DNA of 26,497 nt, taken from the NCBI GenBank assembly GCA_947565865.1, contig CANOHT010000035.1, positions 1-26,497 of the forward strand, read 5' to 3'. The notes under the pieces are model-generated. The model ran no database searches, was not told the DNA's origin, and worked only from the letters and a program-made list of their open reading frames with translations. This document shows positions 9,052 through 17,321 of the stretch, piece after piece. The position numbers were made by a program, and so were the translations under genes. Within the stretch, counting starts at the first letter, position 1. Each line of letters begins with the position of its first letter. Origin of the DNA: an uncultured Clostridia bacterium. GTDB lineage: Bacteria > Bacillota > Clostridia > Christensenellales > Aristaeellaceae.

Positions 9052-9670
9052 CAGGCCCCTGCGTCCGGCGCGTGTTTGCTGGCAGCCTCTTTGACCCGGC
9101 GCGGTATGGACGAACATCAAGCCCCTTGGGATGCGCGCCATCGTCGGTATAAGCGGTGCCGCCGGACGCCTCGCCTCCATGGCAGCACCGCCCGGCATGC
9201 CCGAACGCGCCGCGCGCCTGGATGCGTGCAGCGTTTCATATCCGCGTCCGTTGCCTGAGCAGGGCAGGGCCAAACCGCGGCGCGGATGCTAAATCTACGC
9301 ATCGCCTGTGCAGCCTTGGCGGCACGCCGACCCATACCCTTGCCGAATCAGACCGGCGACTGCCGTCGCATGCGTTCATTCACCGCCAGTTTATGCGCAA
9401 GCAAACGCTTTCGCTTTGGCGGGCGCCGCCGGCATTTCCTCTCACCGCATTTCGCATTGCTGTGAGGGCCTGCCGGTCCGCGCTTCATCAGCCTGCCTGA
9501 TTGCCTTGGCGCAAACGCCATGAGGGTACGGGAAGAACGGGCGCAGACCCGTGCCCGAAAGAAACCAAGCCGCGTGGCCGAGCGCACGAGCAGCCCGGCA
9601 TCAAAAGCGCCCGCAAAAAGCAAGCGCTTGGGCAAGTGTCGCAAGCCGTTTCACCCCCGGCTATCAAAAC
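9052..9670. other. Gene-free interval, content unrecognised
   Basis: About 620 bases between the giant gene and the methyltransferase terminator hold no convincing reading frame, tRNA or riboswitch on either strand. Base composition remains GC-rich. Short inverted repeats such as CAAGCGCTTG and TTGGCG-CAAA-CGCCA occur. Two short matches to the flanking repeat family (GCCCCTGCG near 9055 and AGGGCCAAAC near 9266) are too short and wrongly spaced to call a copy. Confidence 0.5.
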
Positions 9671-9706
9671 GCATCCCGCGGCCATACCGCCGCGGGATGC
9701 GTTTTT
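9671..9706. terminator. Bidirectional intrinsic terminator
   Basis: Perfect 11-bp stem GCATCCCGCGG (9671-9681) / CCGCGGGATGC (9690-9700), followed by GTTTTT on the + strand and by GTTTTG on the - strand. On the - strand it sits directly after the TGA of the methyltransferase gene (9706-9708). On the + strand it could end read-through from the giant gene. Confidence 0.8.
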
Positions 9707-10416
9707 CATGGGCAAGGCCGGGAGCCCTCTCCCCCGCCGGCCGCCTTGTGAGCCCCCGTCATATGCTGCTTTGCCGCCCTCACCGTGCAGGTGGCGCCCC
9801 ACCGCTTCAGCACCGTCACATCGGCAAAGCCCGCCGCCCGCAGGACTTCCGCCTCGTGCTCCGCCGTCAGCGGCGTATCATAATGATAAAACGCGCCGTC
9901 CGTGATGCCCTCCCGCGCCCGCAGCGCCGCCAGTTCGGCAAAATACCGCCTCTCATGCTCGTCAGACTCCGCGAAGTAGTCCGTCAGGATGAAGCTGCAT
10001 CCCGGCTTCAGCGCCGCCAAGAGCCGCCGGTACAGCCCCAGCTTTTGCTCCGCCGTGAAGTGATGCAGCGATTCCACCGACACCGCCGCGTCAAAGCGCG
10101 CCTCCCCCAGGGGCACGTCAAAATACGAGCCGCAGACAAGGTTCAGGTCGAACCCGGGAAGCTTCGCCCTCAGCCGCCCCAGCATGGCTTCCGACATGTC
10201 GATGCCCGTGACCGCGGCCCGCGGGTTCACACGGAAGTACGCTTCCAGCTCCAGCCCCGTTCCGCAGCCCAGATCCAGCACCCGGCAGCCCGCCCCTACA
10301 GGCAGCTGCCGCGCCGTGAAGGGATAAAATTCCGCCGCGCCCTCGATGCTTTCCAGCATATGCGCGTCGTACCCTGCAAGCCGCCGCGCAAAGAATTCGT
10401 CCATTTTTTCCAGCAT
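9706..10416 (-). CDS. SAM-dependent class I methyltransferase
   Basis: Product of 236 residues with the Rossmann methyltransferase signature VLDLGCGTGLELEAYF (SAM-binding motif I, about residues 46-61), an acidic motif II (VTGIDMSEAMLGRL) and the later ALKPGCSFILTDYF block typical of UbiE/Methyltransf_25-like enzymes. The substrate cannot be told from the sequence. The start is supported by AAAGGAG about 7 nt upstream of the ATG. The gene is divergent from the pseudouridine synthase gene, with 67 bp between starts, and ends on a strong terminator, so it is probably monocistronic. The C-terminal tail (HKAAGGGEGSRPCP) is low in complexity. The family call is firm; any role in small-molecule or lipid methylation would be a guess. 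Confidence 0.85.
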   Translation of the reverse strand: MLEKMDEFFARRLAGYDAHMLESIEGAAEFYPFTARQLPVGAGCRVLDLGCGTGLELEAYFRVNPRAAVTGIDMSEAMLGRLRAKLPGFDLNLVCGSYFDVPLGEARFDAAVSVESLHHFTAEQKLGLYRRLLAALKPGCSFILTDYFAESDEHERRYFAELAALRAREGITDGAFYHYDTPLTAEHEAEVLRAAGFADVTVLKRWGATCTVRAAKQHMTGAHKAAGGGEGSRPCP

Positions 10417-10436
10417 GATCCTTCTCCTTTTGCCTC

Positions 10437-10465
10437 TTGCCTGCCTGCGCCATCCGCGCTATACT
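10437..10465 (+). promoter_or_regulatory. Promoter for pseudouridine synthase gene
   Basis: TTGCCT (10437-10442), 17-nt spacer, TATACT (10460-10465), about 19 nt before the ATG at 10484. It lies in the divergent gap shared with the methyltransferase gene. Confidence 0.6.
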
Positions 10466-10483
10466 GATGGCGGAGGTGAGGGC

Positions 10484-11374
10484 ATGGAGCATATTGTCGC
10501 GCCCGACGAGGACGGACGCAGGCTGCGGGACATCCTGCGCCAGGTCATGGGCGTCAGCTATTCCGCCATGAAGTCCGCCAAATGGGATCAGCGCATCCTG
10601 GTGGACGGCCAGACGGCGCCCGTGAATACCATACTGCGGGCGGGCCAGCGTGTGACCATGCTGTGGCCGGAGGAGCGCCCGGCCTACCCCCTTCGCCCTT
10701 ACGCGATTCCGCTGCGCATCCCCTATCAGGATGAGCACCTGCTTATCGTGGACAAGCCCGCGCCCCTGGCCAGCCAATCCAGCGCCGGTCACCCGGACAA
10801 TTCCCTGGAGAACGCGCTGTACGCCCATTTCGGCTGCCCCGCGGACTTCGTCTATCGTCCCGTTAACCGGCTGGACAAGGGCACCAGCGGCCTGATGGTT
10901 GTCGCCCGCACGGCCCATGCCCAGCATCGCCTTCAGCAGCTGCTGCACACGCCGGACTTCCGCCGCACCTACCTGGCCGTCACCCAGGGCATTCCCGTGC
11001 CCGGTGAAGGCGTCGTTGACGCGCCCATCATGAAGGAGAACGCCGCCAGCATCCGCCGGATCGTCCGGACGGACGGCAAGCCCTCCGTCACCCGCTACCA
11101 GCTGGAGCGCATCGGCGGTTCCCGCGCCCTTGTGCGCCTGACGCTGGAAACAGGCCGAACCCATCAAATCCGCGTCCACATGCGCCACATCGGCTGTCCG
11201 GTGTGCGGCGACTTTCTCTATGGCGAGGAGCTTCCCGAGCTGCCGGGCCGCTTCGCCCTGCATTCGGCGGAAGTCCGTCTGCTCCACCCCATTACCGGGG
11301 AGCGGCTCCTCCTTCGCTCGCCCCTGCCGACGGCCCTTGAAGCCCTGCTGACGCCTGATGCACCGCGTCCCTGA
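10484..11374 (+). CDS. RluA-family pseudouridine synthase
   Basis: Product of 296 residues. It converts specific uridines in structured RNA (rRNA or tRNA) to pseudouridine. An N-terminal S4-like RNA-binding segment (about 10-60) precedes the catalytic domain. The active-site motif is NRLDKGTSGL with the catalytic Asp at 131. The usual His before Arg is Asn, which I recall in a common Firmicutes subgroup, so it is not taken as loss of function. The conserved GRTHQIRVHM block is present near 225-235. The ATG at 10484 is chosen over an in-frame upstream start at 10346 because GGAGGTGAG lies directly before it and the upstream part overlaps the divergent gene. The 3' end overlaps the convergent pyruvyl transferase gene by 83 bp. 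The RNA target is unknown. Confidence 0.88.
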   Translation: MEHIVAPDEDGRRLRDILRQVMGVSYSAMKSAKWDQRILVDGQTAPVNTILRAGQRVTMLWPEERPAYPLRPYAIPLRIPYQDEHLLIVDKPAPLASQSSAGHPDNSLENALYAHFGCPADFVYRPVNRLDKGTSGLMVVARTAHAQHRLQQLLHTPDFRRTYLAVTQGIPVPGEGVVDAPIMKENAASIRRIVRTDGKPSVTRYQLERIGGSRALVRLTLETGRTHQIRVHMRHIGCPVCGDFLYGEELPELPGRFALHSAEVRLLHPITGERLLLRSPLPTALEALLTPDAPRP

Positions 11375-12434
11375 GCCAGGCCAGGCCCTCTTGACGGACG
11401 GCAGCCAGCCGCTCATCCATCCGCGCCCAATCCATGCCTTCAGCCATATTGTCCAGCCCAAGGGTTCTTGTCAGCTGGTCGATGCGGCTGTTTTTGCTTT
11501 CCGGGTCGTCCTCCCGGTAGCGCCTGAGCACCGTGCAGGGGCGGTGGAGCATGGCCGCGAAGGCCGTGCCGTGGAAGCTATCCGTGATGATATGCGCCGC
11601 GCCGGCCATCAGCCCCACCCACGCCGCCGGGGACGCGCCGTCCGCCAGGGAACAGCCGGACTGATAGGCAGCCTCCGTTACCGGGAGCACGCGGATGGTC
11701 AGCCCCAGCGCTTCCGCCAGCTGACGGGCCCTGCGCCAGTACGCGGCGTCCTCCCCGATGAAGTAGCACAGCAGATAGGGCTTGTCCGTGCTCGGCCTTT
11801 CCGCCAGAGCCAGCCATTCCTCCCGCCCGACGAGCAGCACCGGGTCCGGCATGACGGCGGGACGGCTTCCCGTGATTTGCCGGAGCGCCTCCGCGCCCTC
11901 CGCCTCCCGCACGGACACAGCGTCAAAGCCCCGAAGGAGCGCCGCCAGCCTGTGGGCCTTGCGCCCCGACGCCACCTGGCTGACGCCCAGGGACGGCGCG
12001 TAGGCCAGCCTCGGCTGAACGGGCGCGGCAAAGTCCAGGAAATACGCTGGGTTCAGCCACACCGGCGACCAGATCTGATCCGACCCGCAAATCAGCGCGT
12101 CATAGGCCCTGGCCTGCCGCCGCAGCGCCGCGTGATCCCGGCAGGGCGGGGACAGGCGCATGCTGCTGGCGTAGAACGCCGTGAAGGCCTCCGCCTTCCT
12201 CCGCGCGCCGGGACGATTGGCCTTGACGGCCTTTTTCCGCAGGCCCTCCAGCACCAGCCGGGGGGAATTGCCGCTGCGGAGCAGGTTGCGCGCCTTCTCC
12301 GCCCGGGAGGGCCGGTAGTCGATGTGCTCCACGTCATGACCCATGGCCACCAATACCCGCTGAAGCGCCCAGGCCTGCAGGGTCGAGCCGTAATTATCGT
12401 TATGCAGAAAGGTCATCACACCCAGGCGAGCCAT
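11292..12434 (-). CDS. Polysaccharide pyruvyl transferase family protein
   Basis: Product of 380 residues matching the polysaccharide pyruvyl transferase family (PF04230 type, CsaB/WcaK relatives). Members transfer pyruvate from PEP onto sugars of cell-wall or exopolysaccharides. Family marks are an N-terminal FLHNDNYGSTLQAWAL block (about 9-24), ICGSDQIWSP near 114-123, a YAPSLG stretch, and the C-terminal ITDSFHGTAFAAMLHRP block. The start is supported by GAGGTGA 5 nt upstream. The reading frame runs past the stop of the convergent pseudouridine synthase gene by 83 bp. The last 20 or so residues are Gly/Ala/Ser-rich and may be expendable. It has no polysaccharide genes beside it, so the acceptor is unknown. 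Confidence 0.8.
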   Translation of the reverse strand: MARLGVMTFLHNDNYGSTLQAWALQRVLVAMGHDVEHIDYRPSRAEKARNLLRSGNSPRLVLEGLRKKAVKANRPGARRKAEAFTAFYASSMRLSPPCRDHAALRRQARAYDALICGSDQIWSPVWLNPAYFLDFAAPVQPRLAYAPSLGVSQVASGRKAHRLAALLRGFDAVSVREAEGAEALRQITGSRPAVMPDPVLLVGREEWLALAERPSTDKPYLLCYFIGEDAAYWRRARQLAEALGLTIRVLPVTEAAYQSGCSLADGASPAAWVGLMAGAAHIITDSFHGTAFAAMLHRPCTVLRRYREDDPESKNSRIDQLTRTLGLDNMAEGMDWARMDERLAAVRQEGLAWLRDAVHQASAGLQGPSAGASEGGAAPR

Positions 12435-12462
12435 GCCATCACCTCATGATTATACTGCCCTC

Positions 12463-12490
12463 ATTATACCATATTTCGCGCCGGACGCAA
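12463..12490 (-). promoter_or_regulatory. Promoter for pyruvyl transferase gene
   Basis: On the - strand a perfect TATAAT (12463-12468) has TTGCGT 16 nt upstream (12485-12490). A second TATAAT lies nearer the gene (12449-12454) but has no good -35. Confidence 0.55.
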
Positions 12491-12514
12491 GCCGCCACCA
12501 TTTCGGAATGCCCC

Positions 12515-12543
12515 TTGCGGCCGAGGCCCGCCCGTGATACAAT
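12515..12543 (+). promoter_or_regulatory. Promoter for topB
   Basis: TTGCGG (12515-12520), 17-nt spacer, TACAAT (12538-12543). This leaves a short leader carrying the AAAGGGGGAT ribosome binding site before the ATG at 12576. Confidence 0.6.
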
Positions 12544-12575
12544 GGAGAGCATGCCAGAAGAAAGGGGGATTGCAG

Positions 12576-14744
12576 ATGGGGCCTACCGTCGTCGTCGCGG
12601 AGAAGCCCAGCGTGGGGCGGGACATCGCCCGGGTGCTGGGCTGCAGGGAGCGCGGCACCGGCTGTCTGTTCAACGACCGCTACACCGTCACCTGGGCCGT
12701 GGGCCATCTGGTGACGCTCATGGAGCCCGATGAAATCGACCCCGCCTATAAGCGCTGGGCCATGGAGGCGCTGCCCATCCTGCCCAAGACCATCCCCCTC
12801 AAGGTTATCAAGCAGACCCGCGACCAGTACAAGGTGGTCAGCGAGCTGATCTGCGCCAGCGCCACCACGAACGTCATCTGCGCCACCGACGCCGGGCGGG
12901 AGGGCGAGCTGATCTTCCGCTACATCTACGAGAAAAGCGGCTGCGACAAGCCCATTTCCCGCCTGTGGATCTCCTCCATGACGGACGAGGCCATTGCCGA
13001 GGGCTTCCGCACCATTCAGCCGGGCGAGCGGTACGCCGGACTGTACCGCAGCGCTCAGTGCCGCTCCCAGGCGGACTGGCTGGTGGGCATGAACGCCAGC
13101 CGTGCCTTCACCCTGCGGTATGATACGCTGCTGTCCGTGGGGCGGGTGCAGACGCCGACCCTGGCCATCCTGGTCAAGCGCCGGCAGGAGATCGAGCAGT
13201 TCAAGCCCGAGGAATACGCCACCGTCACCGCCGACTTCGGAGACTATAAGGGCGTGTGGTTCTCCGAAAAGCTGGACCCCGATACCCACATCCCCGCCAT
13301 CGCCCAGGGCAAGGCCATCGCCCAGAGCCTCAAGGGCAGGGAGGGACGCGTCGTCACCGCCGAGACCCAGCGAAAGCGCGACCTGCCGCCCCAGCTGTAC
13401 GACCTCACCAGCTTGCAGCGGGACGCCAACCGGCTCCTGGGCTTCACCGCGGACAAGACCCTCAAGCTGGCCCAAAGCCTCTACGAGACCCGCAAGGCTC
13501 TCACCTACCCCCGTACCGACAGCCGCTATCTGCCCCCGGACATGATTCCGCGCGTCGTGCAGACCATGAAGCTGCTGCCCCCGGCCTATCAGGCCCTGGT
13601 GCCTCCAGCCTTGCCTGACGGCAAGCTGCCCGTGAGCAAGCGCACGGTGGATGAAACGAAGGTCACCGACCATCACGCCCTGATCCCCACCGCCAACCGG
13701 GTCAACCCCGACACCTTCGACCCCGATGAGCGCCAGCTCTACGACCTGGTGGCCCGCCGGATGCTGTCAGCCTTTTATCCCCCCTGCGAGTATGACGCCA
13801 CCCGGGTTGTCACCCAGGTGGAGGAGCATACATTCCGCACCAACGGTCGGGTGGTGCTTCACAATGGCTGGCGGGACGTGCCGCCCCTTGCCAACCCGCC
13901 CAAGGTGAAAAAGGCCAAGGCCGCCGAGGAGGAGGAGGTCGCCCTGCCTCCCCTTGCACCGGGGGATACCCGCACGGTGAAGGCCGCCGTGTGCAGGGAG
14001 GACAAGACCAAGCCGCCCGCCCAGCACAATGACGCCTCCCTGCTGTCCGCCATGGAAAACGCCGGGCGGACGGTGGAGGACGAGGAGCTCGCGCGGCAGA
14101 TGAAGGGCAGCGGCATCGGCACCCCCGCCACCCGCGCCGCCATCATCGAGCGGCTGCTCCATGTAGGCTATGCCGCGCGAAAGGGCAAGACGCTCCTGGC
14201 CACGGACAAGGGCGTTCAGCTCATCGCCATCATGCCCCCGGAAATCACCTCCCCAGAGCTCACAGGCCGCTGGGAGCTGGCTCTGGACAGAATCACTGAC
14301 GGCAAGCAGGACGCCGAGCAGTTCATGCAGAGCATCCGCAGCTTTTCCACCTTCCTTGTCAACTACGCCCGTACCAACCGCATGCATGTGGACTTCCCCG
14401 ATGACGCCCGCCGGCAGAAACGGCGCCAGCAGCTCGTCGATCGCGGCACGGCGGTGGAGGGCGCCCGGTGTCCCCTATGCGGCCAGGGGCAGATCAAGGA
14501 AAACCAGCGTACCTTCTTCTGCGCAAGGCTCAGCGCGGGCTGCGCCTTCACCCTTTGGAAGGATTGCCTCACCCGGGGCGGCGGCCCGGAGATTACGGCC
14601 AAGCTGCTGCTTCTGCTGCTGGAGCGCCAGGAGGTGCGCGGCTCCACCGGCGTAATCGTGCTCCGTGAGGGACAGCTCGCCTTTTTCCCCAACAGCAGCG
14701 CCCAGCCCTCCGCGGTGCGGAGTCTCACCTACCGCAAGGGCTAA
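12576..14744 (+). CDS. topB: DNA topoisomerase III (type IA)
   Basis: Product of 722 residues. It relaxes and decatenates DNA by passing strands through a transient single-strand break. The N-terminal Toprim domain starts TVVVAEKPSVGRDIARVLG and continues to the acidic DAGREGELIFRYIY block near 105. The active-site Tyr is residue 311 in LTYPRTDSRYL. A GIGTPATRA motif follows near 510. The C-terminus carries one CPLC...C...C zinc-ribbon-like element (about 630-660). The ATG at 12576 is preferred over an upstream GTG because of the AAAGGGGG site 7 nt before it. The length fits chromosomal Bacillota TopB. Such genes also ride on conjugative elements, but no relaxase, VirB or integrase gene is seen here. 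Confidence 0.95.
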   Translation: MGPTVVVAEKPSVGRDIARVLGCRERGTGCLFNDRYTVTWAVGHLVTLMEPDEIDPAYKRWAMEALPILPKTIPLKVIKQTRDQYKVVSELICASATTNVICATDAGREGELIFRYIYEKSGCDKPISRLWISSMTDEAIAEGFRTIQPGERYAGLYRSAQCRSQADWLVGMNASRAFTLRYDTLLSVGRVQTPTLAILVKRRQEIEQFKPEEYATVTADFGDYKGVWFSEKLDPDTHIPAIAQGKAIAQSLKGREGRVVTAETQRKRDLPPQLYDLTSLQRDANRLLGFTADKTLKLAQSLYETRKALTYPRTDSRYLPPDMIPRVVQTMKLLPPAYQALVPPALPDGKLPVSKRTVDETKVTDHHALIPTANRVNPDTFDPDERQLYDLVARRMLSAFYPPCEYDATRVVTQVEEHTFRTNGRVVLHNGWRDVPPLANPPKVKKAKAAEEEEVALPPLAPGDTRTVKAAVCREDKTKPPAQHNDASLLSAMENAGRTVEDEELARQMKGSGIGTPATRAAIIERLLHVGYAARKGKTLLATDKGVQLIAIMPPEITSPELTGRWELALDRITDGKQDAEQFMQSIRSFSTFLVNYARTNRMHVDFPDDARRQKRRQQLVDRGTAVEGARCPLCGQGQIKENQRTFFCARLSAGCAFTLWKDCLTRGGGPEITAKLLLLLLERQEVRGSTGVIVLREGQLAFFPNSSAQPSAVRSLTYRKG

Positions 14745-15042
14745 AAGCCTCGCAACCATGTTTCACCGTTGTTGCGAATGTTGCACAACCTCACTGGTCG
14801 AACGGCAAAGGTGTTCTCCCGGCGGTTCGGTCGTGTAAGGAAGCGACTTCTAATAAAATCGCGCGAAAACCGCCGTACAGGGGCTTCGTCCCGTTTACTC
14901 GCCCCGAAGAGGCTCGCCGGTTTTCGATTGACCATCAGAGGGCCCTCCGACACCTCTCAAAGCTTTTGTAGTCTTTCAGCATCTTGAAAGAAGAACAGAA
15001 ATCGCTCCGTTCGATTATCCCCAAGCAGCCCCGCCGCTCCCC
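14745..15042. other. Gene-free interval with several inverted repeats
   Basis: About 300 bases after topB. Visible structures are CGCAAC/GTTGCG (14751-14776), a 9-bp arm pair CGAAAACCG/CGGTTTTCG (14864-14872 with 14918-14926) enclosing AGGGGC/GCCCC, the palindrome GAGGGCCCTC (about 14938-14947) and TCTTTCA/TGAAAGA (14972-14991). None is followed by a clear T run, so no terminator is called for topB. A structured RNA is possible but unproven. Confidence 0.4.
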
Positions 15043-15071
15043 TTGCATTTTCCAGTTGATTGGCTTACAAT
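15043..15071 (+). promoter_or_regulatory. Promoter for pepF operon
   Basis: TTGCAT (15043-15048), 17-nt spacer, TACAAT (15066-15071), about 50 nt before the pepF ATG. Confidence 0.65.
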
Positions 15072-15120
15072 AGGGACATCATTATTCTGCCCTCCGGCGG
15101 AAGAAAGAAGGGATACATAC

Positions 15121-16908
15121 ATGGCATCGCTGAACAAGCGGGCGGATATCGACCCCCGCTATCAATGGGATCTGACCCACATTTATTCCGATCTGGATGC
15201 CTGGGAGAAGGATTACGCCGAAGTATCCGCCCTGGCCGACGCCTATGCCCGCTATGACGGCAGGGTGGCCGAGGAACCCCGCCAGGCCATCCGGGACTTC
15301 TTCGCCCTGGATGACCGCGTGACCCCTGTATACTGCTATGCCATGCTGCGCCAGGAGGCGGACAACGGCGACAGCGAGGCTCAGGCACTCAAGGATCGGG
15401 CCCGGGCGCTGATCGTGAAGGTTTCCACCATCACCTCCTGCCTGCAGCCCGAGCTGCTGGCCATGGATGACGCCGCGCTCAAGGCCCTTATGGCCGACCC
15501 CGATATGGCGGATTACGACGCCTATCTCCGGGCCATGCTGCGGGAGAAGCCCCACACCCTGCCCAAGGAGCAGGAAAAGCTGATGGCCATGATGGGCGAG
15601 CTGGCCGCCGCGCCGGACAATATTTTCACCATGCTCACCAGCGTGGATATGAAGTTCCCGCCCGTCAGGATGCCTGACGGCAGCGAACAGCCCCTTTCCG
15701 AGAGCACCTATACATCCTTCATCCGCAACGATAACCGGGATGTCCGCCGCCAGGCCTTCGAGGGCATCATGGGCACCTACCAGAAGTTCGGCAACACCAT
15801 CGCGGGCACCTATGGCGCCAGCGTCAAGACCGATACCTTCCAGGCCAACGCCCGCCACTACGCCAGCGCCCGGGCCGCCGCCATGGAGCCCCTGGAAATC
15901 CCCGAAAATGTCTATGATAACCTCATTGAGGTCATGCACGAGAGCCTGCCCATTCTTCAGGAGTACCTGCAGCTGCGCAAGAAGCTGATGGGTCTGGACG
16001 AACTGCACATGTACGACCTGTATACCCCCATGGTCAGCGACTTCAAGCTGGAAATGACCTACGATAAGGCCTACGGCATGGTGCTGGAAGGCCTCAAGCC
16101 CATGGGCGAGGACTATGTGGCCAAGCTGCGCGAGGCGCGCGACGGCGGCTGGATCGACGTCTTTCCCGTGGAAAACAAGTCCTCCGGCGCGTTTTCCATG
16201 GGCTCCCTGCGCTCCATCCACCCCTATGTGCTGCTGAACCACAACGACAACCTGGACAGCGCCTTCACCATCGCCCATGAGCTGGGCCATGCCATGCACA
16301 GCTACTACTCCAACATCACCCAGCCCGGCCCCAAGGCGGATTACAGCCTGTTCGTGGCGGAAGTCGCGTCCACCTGCAACGAGGCCGTCATGATGCGCCA
16401 CCTGCTGCGCACCCTGCCCGAAAAGAAGGCCCAGGCTTACCTGCTGAATCATCAGCTGGAGCAGTTCCGCACCACCTGCTTCCGGCAGACCATGTTCGCG
16501 GAGTTCGAGCGGATCAGCCACGACATGGCCGCCAGGAACGAGCCGCTGACCTTCCAGGCCCTGTCCAAGGCCTACTATGACCTGAACCAGCGCTACTATG
16601 GCGAAAGCTGCGTGGTGGACGAGCTGATCGCCCATGAATGGCTGCGCATTCCCCATTTCTACCGGGCCTTCTACGTTTATGTGTACGCCACGGGCCTGTG
16701 CGCGGCCACCACGCTGTCCGAGCGCATCCTCAACGAGGGCGAAAGCGCCGTGCGGGATTACCGCAGGTTCCTGTCCGCGGGCTGCTCTGTGCCGCCCATC
16801 GAGGCTCTGAAGCTGGCCGGCATTGACATGTCCAGGCCCGAGCCCCTGCGGCAGGCCATGGGCGTGTTCAAGGACGCGCTGAAGCAGTTCAAGGCCCTCA
16901 TGGCCTGA
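15121..16908 (+). CDS. pepF: Oligoendopeptidase F (M3B zinc peptidase)
   Basis: Product of 595 residues, the usual PepF length. It is a cytosolic zinc endopeptidase that trims short peptides. The zinc site is HELGH at 386-390 with the third ligand probably Glu414 in FVAEVAST. The N-terminal RYQWDLTHIYSDLDAWE block and the GAFSMGSLRSIHPYVLLN stretch before the zinc site are family marks. The start at 15121 follows AGAAGGGA by 7 nt. A longer frame from 15043 would run through the promoter. The next gene starts 13 bp after the stop and is probably co-transcribed. Confidence 0.95.
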   Translation: MASLNKRADIDPRYQWDLTHIYSDLDAWEKDYAEVSALADAYARYDGRVAEEPRQAIRDFFALDDRVTPVYCYAMLRQEADNGDSEAQALKDRARALIVKVSTITSCLQPELLAMDDAALKALMADPDMADYDAYLRAMLREKPHTLPKEQEKLMAMMGELAAAPDNIFTMLTSVDMKFPPVRMPDGSEQPLSESTYTSFIRNDNRDVRRQAFEGIMGTYQKFGNTIAGTYGASVKTDTFQANARHYASARAAAMEPLEIPENVYDNLIEVMHESLPILQEYLQLRKKLMGLDELHMYDLYTPMVSDFKLEMTYDKAYGMVLEGLKPMGEDYVAKLREARDGGWIDVFPVENKSSGAFSMGSLRSIHPYVLLNHNDNLDSAFTIAHELGHAMHSYYSNITQPGPKADYSLFVAEVASTCNEAVMMRHLLRTLPEKKAQAYLLNHQLEQFRTTCFRQTMFAEFERISHDMAARNEPLTFQALSKAYYDLNQRYYGESCVVDELIAHEWLRIPHFYRAFYVYVYATGLCAATTLSERILNEGESAVRDYRRFLSAGCSVPPIEALKLAGIDMSRPEPLRQAMGVFKDALKQFKALMA

Positions 16909-16921
16909 AAGGAGCCCGCCT

Positions 16922-17263
16922 ATGATGAACGGTTATGACAAGGCGGAAGCCGTGGCCTTTATCCTCAAGGCCATCAACCCCAAGGATCATCCCGCCCTGA
17001 AGGATCAGCTGGAAACCCTGATTGCCCAGGCCATCGACGCGGACATGGCTTACATGCACGAAAGCGGCGTCCTGGACGAGGACGGCAACGCCGGGGACAG
17101 CTACTATGAGGACGATGACGCCTTCGAGGCCATGGTAGAAGCCCTGGTGGCGCAGAACGATCTGAATCCCGAGCAGGCCGTCAAGGTCGCCGCCCTGGTG
17201 GATGATTATATGGACGCCCAGCAAGCATATCTGGAAAGCAAGGGTCTGGTGGCGTGGGATTGA
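16922..17263 (+). CDS. Small acidic protein of unknown function
   Basis: Product of 113 residues (or 112 if the second of two adjacent ATGs is used), with AAAGGAG upstream. I do not recognise a family. It is strongly acidic, rich in Asp, Glu and Ala, with predicted helices flanking an acidic loop (GVLDEDGNAGDSYYEDDDA, about 44-62). It has no signal peptide or membrane segment. It follows pepF by 13 bp and ends at a strong terminator, so the two form a short operon. A regulator or partner of the peptidase is one possibility, on position only. Confidence 0.75.
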   Translation: MMNGYDKAEAVAFILKAINPKDHPALKDQLETLIAQAIDADMAYMHESGVLDEDGNAGDSYYEDDDAFEAMVEALVAQNDLNPEQAVKVAALVDDYMDAQQAYLESKGLVAWD

Positions 17264-17283
17264 AGCTCCTCCGCTGATCACAC

Positions 17284-17321
17284 ACGGGCCGCTCCTCTTG
17301 GACGGGGAGCGGCCCGTTTTT
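17284..17321 (+). terminator. Intrinsic terminator of pepF operon
   Basis: Perfect 12-bp stem ACGGGCCGCTCC (17284-17295) / GGAGCGGCCCGT (17306-17317) followed by a T run, 20 bp after the stop of the small acidic gene. Confidence 0.9.

Noticed and set aside
9052..9300. Decayed copy of the hairpin repeat
   Set aside because: Only GCCCCTGCG and AGGGCCAAAC match, about 211 bp apart instead of about 142, and no hairpin arm is preserved.
10118..11461. 447-residue - strand frame overlapping the pseudouridine synthase
   Set aside because: It joins an alternate frame of the methyltransferase gene to the antisense of the synthase gene and shows no family.
12576..14744. topB as a sign of an integrated conjugative element
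   Set aside because: No relaxase, coupling protein, VirB, integrase or attachment-site features occur in the window, and its neighbours are ordinary chromosomal genes.
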